The notes below the pieces were generated by a model, which did no database searches, was not told where the DNA came from, and worked only from the letters and a program-made list of their open reading frames with translations. A stretch of DNA of 16,985 nt from an uncultured Lachnospiraceae bacterium (GTDB lineage: Bacteria > Bacillota > Clostridia > Lachnospirales > Lachnospiraceae). The translations under genes were made by a program, and so were the position numbers. Where the stretch lies: positions 1 through 16,985 of the forward strand of contig CAJUPF010000024.1 of NCBI GenBank assembly GCA_910588565.1, in the 5' to 3' direction. Positions 1 to 5,341 of the stretch are shown here, piece by piece. Position 1 is the first letter of the stretch. Every line of letters starts with the position of its first letter.

Positions 1-83
1 CAAATCCCTTGGTCTACTGGTGTTTATAATTTTAAATCGACTGTGAATAGTAACTGAAAATTTAAAAAAAATCAATTTTTTCC

Positions 84-112
84 TTGACAGTTTCATCATA
101 TTCGTGTATTAT
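84..112 (+). promoter_or_regulatory. Promoter of the tRNA-Phe/tRNA-Gly unit
   Basis: TTGACA at 84-89 and TATTAT at 107-112 are separated by 17 bases, close to an ideal sigma-A promoter. The predicted start near 119 leaves a leader of about 15 bases before tRNA-Phe. An A/T-rich stretch at 55-83 sits where an UP element would be. I see no gene or other structure in bases 1-83. Confidence 0.85.
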
Positions 113-133
113 TAATTTTGCTGTGAGGGATGC

Positions 134-206
<73 letters not shown>

Positions 207-218
207 CTTATATCACAT

Positions 219-289
219 GCGGGTGTAGTTCAATGGTAGAACACTAGCCTTCCAAGCTAGATACGTGGGTTCGATTCCCATCACCCGCT
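219..289 (+). tRNA. tRNA-Gly (anticodon TCC)
   Basis: Acceptor stem GCGGGTG (219-225) pairs with CACCCGC (282-288), followed by discriminator T289, the usual base for bacterial tRNA-Gly. The anticodon stem CTAGC/GCTAG (244-248, 256-260) encloses loop CTTCCAA, with TCC at 251-253. The T arm is GTGGGTTCGATTCCCAT. CCA is not encoded. A run of six T residues (289-294) follows the acceptor stem directly and may help termination or 3' processing. Confidence 0.97.
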
Positions 290-333
290 TTTTTCTATGC
301 ACTGACGTTTTTTATTCATAAGATCTTAGCGGC

Positions 334-376
334 AAAACGAGTGATAGCGGCGCAAATGCCTAGTCACTCGTTTTTT
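334..376. terminator. Bidirectional terminator between tRNA-Gly and metY
   Basis: An 11-bp perfect stem, AAAACGAGTGA (334-344) with TCACTCGTTTT (364-374), encloses a 19-base loop. On the + strand it ends in TTTTTT (371-376), suiting the tRNA unit. On the - strand the stem ends in TTTT, so it can also stop transcription coming from metY, whose stop codon is 36 bases away. A smaller hairpin (GGTTTA/TAAACC at 387-392 and 400-405) lies between this terminator and the metY stop. Confidence 0.85.
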
Positions 377-411
377 ATTGCCTAAGGGTTTATCTAACGT
401 AAACCTCCTCT

Positions 412-1719
412 TTACTGCACCGCCTGAAACGCCTCTTCCAAATCCTGGATAATGTCGTCAATATGCTCCGTCCCTATCGACAGACGGATTGTATTGGGCT
501 TAATTCCCTGCTCTTCTAATTCTTCTTCATTGAGCTGCGAATGTGTCGTAGACGCCGGATGGATGGCAAGCGACTTCACATCCGCTACATTTGCCAGAAG
601 CGAGAAAATTTCCAGATTATCAATAAAATCCTTCGCTTTTCTGTCATCGCCTTTGATTTCAAAGGTAAAAATAGAACCGCCGCCATTGGGGAAATACTTT
701 CGGTACAGTTCCTGCTGCTGCGGATCTTCTGAAACAGACGGATGATGCACAGCTTCTACCTGTGGATGCTGATTCAGATATTCCACTACTTTTAACGCAT
801 TTTCCACATGACGCTCTACCCTAAGAGACAGCGTCTCAAGTCCCTGCAAAAACAAAAAGGCATGAAATGGAGAAAGTGTCGCGCCTGTATCCCGCAGCAA
901 AATTGCACGGATTTTTGTTACAAACGCCGCGGCTCCTACTGCTTTTGTAAAGCTGACGCCATGATAGCTTGGATTTGGCTCAGTCAGTGAAGGAAACTTG
1001 CCGCTTGCTTCCCAGTCAAATTTGCCGCTGTCAATGATCACGCCGCCGATTGTCGTTCCATGTCCGCCGATAAATTTTGTCGCAGAATGCACTACAATAT
1101 CCGCACCATATGAAATCGGCCGCATCAGATACGGTGTGCCAAACGTATTATCTATCACAAGCGGAATCTTATGCCGGTGCGCCACTTCCGCCGCCGCTTC
1201 AATATCCGTCACATCTGAATTGGGATTGCCCAGCGCCTCCACAAAAATCGCTTTGGTATTCTCCTGTACTGCCGCTTCCAACGCTTCCGGCGCCGGATCT
1301 GTAAAGGTCGCCGTTATCCCATACTCCGGCAAAGTATGCGCCAGAAGATTATATGTTCCTCCATAAATATTCTTTGCCGAAACAATATGCTCTCCCGCCT
1401 GGGCCAGATTCAGAAATGTATACGTAATCGCCGCTGCACCCGAAGCCACAGCAAGAGCCGCCACGCCGCCTTCTAATGCTGCAATCCTCTGCTCAAATAC
1501 ATCTTCCGTAGGATTGGTCAGCCGTCCGTAAATATTGCCTGCATCCGTCAGGTTAAATCTGGCCGCTGCGTGATCCGAATTGTGAAATACATAAGAAGAT
1601 GTCTGATAAATCGGAACTGCCCTCGCATCCGTAACCGGATCTGGCTGTTCCTGCCCTACATGCAGCTGTAATGTCTCAAACTTCAAATTTCTCTCTGATC
1701 TGCTGATTTTTTTGCTCAT
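412..1719 (-). CDS. metY: O-acetylhomoserine sulfhydrylase (PLP-dependent)
   Basis: This 435-residue protein is a full-length Cys/Met-metabolism PLP enzyme. The family joins O-acetylhomoserine with sulfide (or a thiol) to give homocysteine (or methionine) in the cytoplasm. The N-terminal FETLQLHVGQE and YGRLTNPT blocks mark the O-acetylhomoserine branch rather than cystathionine synthase or lyase. VIDNTFGTPYL (about 188-198) holds the aspartate that contacts the PLP ring, and SATKFIGGHGTT carries the Schiff-base lysine K215. The length of about 430 residues fits MetY; the other enzymes of this fold are near 380. The ATG at 1719 follows AGGAGGAG with good spacing. The gene has its own promoter (1778-1806), a leader of only about 50 bases with no room for a SAM riboswitch, and a terminator at 334-376, so it is probably a single-gene unit. 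The Rrf2 gene nearby at 2223-2657 is a candidate regulator (inference). Confidence 0.95.
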   Translation of the reverse strand: MSKKISRSERNLKFETLQLHVGQEQPDPVTDARAVPIYQTSSYVFHNSDHAAARFNLTDAGNIYGRLTNPTEDVFEQRIAALEGGVAALAVASGAAAITYTFLNLAQAGEHIVSAKNIYGGTYNLLAHTLPEYGITATFTDPAPEALEAAVQENTKAIFVEALGNPNSDVTDIEAAAEVAHRHKIPLVIDNTFGTPYLMRPISYGADIVVHSATKFIGGHGTTIGGVIIDSGKFDWEASGKFPSLTEPNPSYHGVSFTKAVGAAAFVTKIRAILLRDTGATLSPFHAFLFLQGLETLSLRVERHVENALKVVEYLNQHPQVEAVHHPSVSEDPQQQELYRKYFPNGGGSIFTFEIKGDDRKAKDFIDNLEIFSLLANVADVKSLAIHPASTTHSQLNEEELEEQGIKPNTIRLSIGTEHIDDIIQDLEEAFQAVQ

Positions 1720-1777
1720 ACTGTGCTCCTCCTAGTTTTTTCATATATTTCCTATTGTTTTAATATGAATTATATAT

Positions 1778-1806
1778 ACTATAAAACTATAACGGGAATT
1801 TGTCAA
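1778..1806 (-). promoter_or_regulatory. metY promoter with direct repeat in the spacer
   Basis: Read on the - strand, TTGACA (1801-1806) and TATAGT (1778-1783) are separated by 17 bases, a very strong sigma-A match. The + strand shows CTATAA twice, separated by AA (1779-1792), followed by CGGGAATTT (1793-1801). This occupies the -10 and spacer, where a repressor would block polymerase. The GGAATT end resembles the part of the Bacillus CymR box that I remember, but this was not checked by alignment. Bases 1807-1863 lead up to the neighbouring gene's stop and show no clear hairpin. Confidence 0.75.
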
Positions 1807-1863
1807 GCCAAAAATCTTTTTTTCATAGCTCCCGGATTGCTTTTTTGTCCTGCGAACCAAACG

Positions 1864-2187
1864 TTATGAATATAAATTTAATATTTTTTTATACTTCCGA
1901 TACGCAAGATAAATACCCGCCGTGCAATCCAAACATGCCATAATTACGCCCGTCACTGGCATAATAAGAAATCCTGTCCCAGTAACCAGAAAAGCAATCG
2001 AACACTTTTTGTACAATAAAGCCATTTCTTTATTATATCCCTGTACATTCCTGACTTTTGATTTTAACGTAGTATCTCCGCTCCAAAAATTGATTGGCTC
2101 TTTACTGTCTTTATCATAGAAAGAAATAATAAAAAACGGGAGCGCGCTCATAAAACAAGCGATAAGCCCAACGATTCTGCCAACCAT
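1864..2187 (-). CDS. Small membrane protein, function unknown
   Basis: I do not recognise a named function. The protein has 107 residues from the ATG at 2187, which follows GGAGG with 8-base spacing; an in-frame GTG at 2202 overlaps that ribosome site and is unlikely. There are three hydrophobic stretches at about 3-23, 63-81 and 83-96, separated by a polar segment with EPINFWSGD and a YNKEM motif, and a basic C-terminus. The pattern FW, acidic/basic residues, YN, L resembles the small membrane protein at 2741-3061, suggesting distant paralogues. It follows the Rrf2 gene by about 35 bases and is probably cotranscribed with it. No catalytic motif or signal-peptidase site is evident. Confidence 0.7.
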   Translation of the reverse strand: MVGRIVGLIACFMSALPFFIISFYDKDSKEPINFWSGDTTLKSKVRNVQGYNKEMALLYKKCSIAFLVTGTGFLIMPVTGVIMACLDCTAGIYLAYRKYKKILNLYS

Positions 2188-2222
2188 GCCAAACACCTCC
2201 ACAGATATTTATAAAAACATGT

Positions 2223-2657
2223 TTAAATAACATAATGGTTGCCCAGTTCTTCCTGCCAGCTCACCAAATCCTCCAGTGTATATTTATCAAGCACACCGCG
2301 TATCGCCTGATCTAGTTCCTTCCATATCCGAAGCGTTACGCATTCTTCCTGCCGTTCGCAGTCCACACCTTCCGTCTCCAGACAGGATACCGGTACCATA
2401 TTTCCCTCTACCTGACGCAGAATCATCCCAACCGTATACTCCGACGGCTGTTTTGACAGACGGTATCCCCCCTGAGGCCCCCGGATACTTTTCACAAAAC
2501 CCGCCCGTACCAATGAGGAAATAATCTGCTCCAGATATTTCACCGATATGGACTGCCGCTTTGCCGTATCCTTCAGCCGCACAGGTTCCGCCCCATCGTT
2601 TACTGCAATATCCAGCATCAGTCTGAGCGCATAACGCCCCTTTGTCGAAATCTTCAT
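2223..2657 (-). CDS. Rrf2-family regulator with three cysteines (IscR/CymR type)
   Basis: A winged-helix repressor of 144 residues. The start MKISTKGRYALRLMLDIA and the block LVKS/IRGPQGGYRL are classic Rrf2 features and cover the DNA-binding domain (about 1-80). Cysteines 92, 100 and 106 lie in the loop before the dimerisation helix, where IscR-type members bind an Fe-S cluster; Bacillus CymR lacks these cysteines. C-terminal LDKYTLEDL is also typical. I chose the ATG at 2657 over 2666: GGAGG is one base from the upstream ATG but 10 from this one, and the family begins at MKIST. The gene has its own promoter (2693-2721). Control of metY, of cysteine or Fe-S metabolism, and of its own promoter are inferences; the specific target is not shown by the sequence. 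Confidence 0.9.
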   Translation of the reverse strand: MKISTKGRYALRLMLDIAVNDGAEPVRLKDTAKRQSISVKYLEQIISSLVRAGFVKSIRGPQGGYRLSKQPSEYTVGMILRQVEGNMVPVSCLETEGVDCERQEECVTLRIWKELDQAIRGVLDKYTLEDLVSWQEELGNHYVI

Positions 2658-2692
2658 ATTCCCCATACCTCCAAACTACATACTCTTTTAAA

Positions 2693-2721
2693 ATAGTATC
2701 CCCGATAATCCAGTATGTCAA
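2693..2721 (-). promoter_or_regulatory. Promoter of the Rrf2 regulator gene
   Basis: On the - strand, TTGACA (2716-2721) and TACTAT (2693-2698) are 17 bases apart, a near-ideal promoter. The spacer and -10 contain ATACT twice, 17 bases apart, around GGATTATCGGGG, a plausible autoregulatory site. It lies within the 83-base gap between the upstream membrane protein stop and the regulator start, so the regulator need not depend on the padR promoter. Confidence 0.8.
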
Positions 2722-2740
2722 TATGAAAACCGAAGAATTA

Positions 2741-3061
2741 TTACTTCCTGTATTTCTTCTCAATGATAGTGGTATATACTACCATTGCCACAATAGCCTC
2801 TATCATAATCCCCAAAATAGAACAGACCACATACGGCGAATTTTGCCCCTGTAACAGCGGAATCCCTAAAATCATAAAAACAACTCCAAAGACAATCCAT
2901 AGCTTTCCTACCGCCCGGTTATATAATTTCACATCCTTCACCGGAAATGTCTCTGCATTTGCCCAAAACCCAAAAGCAACCTCTCTTTTAGAGTAAATCG
3001 CCCAGACGCCCAGCCCCAGAAATGCAATTCCCATCAATTCCCAAATCAAAAATCCCAGCAT
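2741..3061 (-). CDS. Small membrane protein, function unknown
   Basis: A 106-residue protein with predicted membrane segments at about 3-22, 54-70 and 77-98 and a basic C-terminus (EKKYRK). A cytoplasmic or loop segment between the first two carries GFWANAETFP followed by VKDVKLYNRAVGKLW. The FW...DV+.YN+...LW signature is shared in outline with the protein at 1864-2187. The ATG at 3061 follows AAGGAGA with about 8-base spacing and lies 14 bases after the stop of the HAAS-domain protein, so it is the third gene of the padR unit. I know this kind of short Firmicutes membrane protein only as uncharacterised; no enzyme motif is seen. Confidence 0.75.
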   Translation of the reverse strand: MLGFLIWELMGIAFLGLGVWAIYSKREVAFGFWANAETFPVKDVKLYNRAVGKLWIVFGVVFMILGIPLLQGQNSPYVVCSILGIMIEAIVAMVVYTTIIEKKYRK

Positions 3062-3075
3062 CCTGTCATCTCCTT

Positions 3076-3723
3076 CTATTTCATATACAAACCTGCAAGT
3101 TTCAAATCCCGATCCAATGTAATCGTATATGTAGCGCTTAGATTCTCATATGCCACCGTCACCTGGGAAGTTACCATCCGCTTTCCCATCTGCTTTATTT
3201 CAACCATATAGATTTTTCCAAAAGATTTCCGTTCGCCCCAGTCATCTCCAACCAGCTGACGCGCACTCTCAAACGTCTCCTGTGTGATTACCTTTTGCAT
3301 AGAATCCACGGCTTCCTGCCTCAATGCCGCAAAATCATTCTGATCCAGTTCTGTAATGATCTGCCTGACACGCTCTTCCACAATTTGTTCCTCAAACACT
3401 CCGCTGCTGTCTATCTGCGCACTCTTGGGCAAAATCCAATACACGCCGCAAACCAAAAGCAGCAGCGCCGCAAGCACAGCACATACTATAGTTCTTCGTT
3501 TACTTCTGGCATATGCCTTTCGCTCCGCCTCTGAAAGATTCTGATTAAACTCCTCTGCCGCCTCCCTTACAGTCCCCATGCGTTCCATCACCTCATCGAG
3601 CGTCTCTCCATTTTCGACAGCTACGGAAACATCCGACAACAGCTGACGTCCAATTTCCTTTCGCTTCCTGCCGGAACACTTTACTTTCTTCACAACTGCA
3701 TTTACATACTGCTCTTTCGTCAT
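3076..3723 (-). CDS. HAAS (DUF1700-like) membrane protein with DUF3887-like tail
   Basis: A 215-residue protein in three parts. Residues about 1-70 are a helical HAAS-type domain (MTKEQYVNAV, the region around GETLDEVMERMG, then EAAEEFNQNL), common in partners of PadR regulators. One membrane helix follows at about 79-98. Residues about 105-215 form a DUF3887-like domain, expected outside the cell, beginning EERVRQIITELDQNDFAAL. The start is the ATG at 3723, which overlaps the padR stop as ATGA and has GAAGGAGG upstream; the longer frame to 3864 lies inside padR and is rejected. Coupling to padR implies balanced synthesis. The role is unknown; in related pairs the membrane protein is thought to work with or be controlled by the PadR protein (inference). 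Confidence 0.85.
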   Translation of the reverse strand: MTKEQYVNAVVKKVKCSGRKRKEIGRQLLSDVSVAVENGETLDEVMERMGTVREAAEEFNQNLSEAERKAYARSKRRTIVCAVLAALLLLVCGVYWILPKSAQIDSSGVFEEQIVEERVRQIITELDQNDFAALRQEAVDSMQKVITQETFESARQLVGDDWGERKSFGKIYMVEIKQMGKRMVTSQVTVAYENLSATYTITLDRDLKLAGLYMK

Positions 3724-4064
3724 GCCTGCCCCTCCTTCATAATCTGCCAAATCCCGGAAGATATCTGATTCCAGATCCCGGAAATCTCCTTCAATGCCAT
3801 ACTCCCCGACTCTGTAATACAATAATACTTCCTCGCCACCTGCTTTCCCTCCGGTTCCTGCCATCTGCTCTCAATAAACCCCTCGTCCTCCAGCCGGTAC
3901 AAAACCGGATAAAGTGTCCCCTCCTTCAGCAAAAAAACACCCCCGCTTTTTTCCTTCATCTCCTGAATCAGCTGATAACCATACTTCATCTCACCTTCCA
4001 GCAGCTTCAGTACCAGCATATCCAGCACGCCCTTCTTCATCTGCCGTTCATATTTTTCATTCAT
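3720..4064 (-). CDS. PadR-family transcriptional regulator
   Basis: A 114-residue protein, the usual size of the short PadR subfamily. The winged helix is clear: KGVLDMLVLKLLEGEMKYGY (11-30), the recognition region KEGTLYPVLYRLEDEGFIES (48-67), the wing GKQVARKYYCIT (73-84), and a short C-terminal dimerisation helix. The ATG at 4064 follows GGAGG by 5 bases. The longer frame to 4112 would run through the promoter -10 and operator and is rejected. Its stop overlaps the start of the HAAS-domain gene by 4 bases. A perfect 13-bp palindrome sits between the -10 and the ribosome site, so autorepression is likely. The ligand is unknown; relatives respond to antibiotics, phenolic acids or envelope stress. 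Confidence 0.93.
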   Translation of the reverse strand: MNEKYERQMKKGVLDMLVLKLLEGEMKYGYQLIQEMKEKSGGVFLLKEGTLYPVLYRLEDEGFIESRWQEPEGKQVARKYYCITESGSMALKEISGIWNQISSGIWQIMKEGQA

Positions 4065-4080
4065 CCTGTCCTCCAAATAC

Positions 4081-4093
4081 TTAGTATTACTAA
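4081..4093. promoter_or_regulatory. Palindromic operator candidate for PadR
   Basis: TTAGTA-T-TACTAA is a perfect 13-bp palindrome centred on 4087, with two further matching positions on each side after one mismatch. It lies 4 bases downstream of the padR -10, over the transcription start, and 17 bases before the padR ATG. A bound dimer here would block initiation. The assignment to PadR itself is inferred from position. Confidence 0.65.
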
Positions 4094-4097
4094 ATAC

Positions 4098-4125
4098 ATT
4101 ATAATACAACAAACAAAAAAAGCAA
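4098..4125 (-). promoter_or_regulatory. Promoter of the padR unit
   Basis: On the - strand, TTGCTT (4120-4125) and a perfect TATAAT (4098-4103) are separated by 16 bases. The start point falls in or next to the palindrome at 4081-4093. The stretch 4126-4235 up to the holA terminator is A/T-rich and shows no gene. Confidence 0.75.
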
Positions 4126-4235
4126 GTATAATTTCATTTTTCCCAAAATCTCCCTTCTGCTTTTCCAGCATTTGTCAGGCTGCAAAGCGCCAATTGCGCC
4201 AAAAACAGAATACTGCAAAAAATTTCCACTTATAC

Positions 4236-4277
4236 AAAAAATCCGCTCCCTCCTTCTTACCAGAGAGAGCAGATTTT
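4236..4277 (-). terminator. Terminator of the comEA-holA operon
   Basis: On the - strand a 15-bp stem, AAAATCTGCTCTCTC with GAGGGAGCGGATTTT (two U-G pairs), closes a 10-base loop and is followed by a T run (4236-4241 as A on the + strand). It lies about 75 bases after the holA stop and separates that operon from the padR promoter. A weaker hairpin (4321-4330 with 4346-4355) directly follows the holA stop. Confidence 0.9.
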
Positions 4278-4351
4278 ATCCAGCAAAAAAACATATGCTT
4301 CCTACCCAAAAATCATATAATTAAGGAAGAATTTTTTCTCATCCATCCTCC

Positions 4352-5341
4352 TTAAGCCTCCATCCCGCCACTATGCGAAATAATAAACACCTCCGCCGCA
4401 ATCCTGGCATTCATCCTCCCCGTCTTTACATCCTCTTCCGCCGCAGCCCCTTCCCACAAAGCCTGCATCAGCTGTTCCTGCGTAAAACTTTTCGCCTGCG
4501 ACTGATTCTTGCGGACTGCAAATTCCGGTATCCCCTCTTTCTTAGCAATATCAAAACTTCCATACCCCTTTCCTGTCAGCTCTTTCACCCTGAGCAAAAC
4601 CCGAAACTGCCGAATCACCAAATACAAAATCCGCATCGGCTCCTCTTTTAACGCCAGAAGATCCTCATACAACTCCAACGCCTTTCCCCTGTTATGCCCC
4701 GCAATCGCATCCACCATAGCAAAAATCTTATTTTCCAGCTGCTCCGTCACCACAGCTTCCACATCACCAGCTTCGATCACATCTCTTCCTATCGTATAGC
4801 ACAACAGCTTTTCCAGTTCCCGGTCAATTCGGCTCATATCAGATCCCGTCCGGCCAAGAAAAAGCTGTAAAACCGGCCTGGCAATCTTTTTCTGCTCTTT
4901 TCCAATCCGCCCTAAGATCCAGCGGGTAAGCAATGCTTCATCCTGGACGGCAAATTCAACAACGGTACCATACTTTTTTATTGTTTTAAACGCTTTTGAC
5001 CGTTTATCCACCTCAGATTCCACAAAAATAAAGCAGGCGCTTGCATTGATTTCTGAAAGATATGCCGTCAGCATATCCCTGGTATGTTTGAAAAAACCGC
5101 TCTCTTCTACCAGAATCACCCGGCGTTCCGCAAAAAACGGCAGCGTTTCCGCAAGATCAATCAGCTCCCCCTCATTGATATCCTTACCCTCAAAAGAGGT
5201 GACATTCATCGTATCCCCTTCTGCCGCCATCGCCCGCATCAGCTTATCCCGATACTGCTTTTTCAGATACACCTCTTCTCCAAAAAGCAGATAACACTGT
5301 CTAAATTGTCCCTTTTTAATATCTTCATCTATTCTCTTCAT
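4352..5341 (-). CDS. holA: DNA polymerase III delta subunit (clamp loader)
   Basis: A 329-residue protein of normal HolA length. The N-terminal GQFRQCYLLFGEEVYLKKQY is the typical delta opening, although it lacks a true Walker A lysine, as expected for this non-ATPase clamp-loader subunit. The block ARPVLQLFLGRTGSDMSRID and the region with LALKEEPMRILYLVIRQFR are also characteristic. Delta opens the beta sliding clamp within the clamp-loader complex so that it can be placed on primed DNA. The ATG at 5341 lies inside the end of comEC (17-base overlap) and has only a weak ribosome site, so translation is probably coupled to comEC. It is the last gene of the operon, followed by a terminator at 4236-4277. 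Placement of holA after comEC is common in Firmicutes. Confidence 0.93.
   Translation of the reverse strand: MKRIDEDIKKGQFRQCYLLFGEEVYLKKQYRDKLMRAMAAEGDTMNVTSFEGKDINEGELIDLAETLPFFAERRVILVEESGFFKHTRDMLTAYLSEINASACFIFVESEVDKRSKAFKTIKKYGTVVEFAVQDEALLTRWILGRIGKEQKKIARPVLQLFLGRTGSDMSRIDRELEKLLCYTIGRDVIEAGDVEAVVTEQLENKIFAMVDAIAGHNRGKALELYEDLLALKEEPMRILYLVIRQFRVLLRVKELTGKGYGSFDIAKKEGIPEFAVRKNQSQAKSFTQEQLMQALWEGAAAEEDVKTGRMNARIAAEVFIISHSGGMEA

Noticed and set aside
387..411. Unused ribosome site (AGAGGAGG) and small hairpin just after metY
   Set aside because: No start codon or frame of useful length follows before the terminator; probably chance or part of the 3' untranslated region.
1720..1777. 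SAM riboswitch or T-box leader for metY
   Set aside because: The predicted leader is only about 50 bases, too short, and has no terminator hairpin.
2188..2202. GTG start five codons upstream for the small membrane protein
   Set aside because: The GTG overlaps the GGAGG ribosome site that serves the ATG at 2187.
3724..3864. Longer N-terminus for the HAAS-domain protein (start at 3864)
   Set aside because: The extra 47 codons lie inside padR in another frame; the ATG at 3723 has a strong ribosome site, ATGA overlap and the expected domain start.
4065..4112. Longer N-terminus for PadR (start at 4112)
   Set aside because: It would run through the -10 and the palindrome; GGAGG and the family alignment place the start at 4064.
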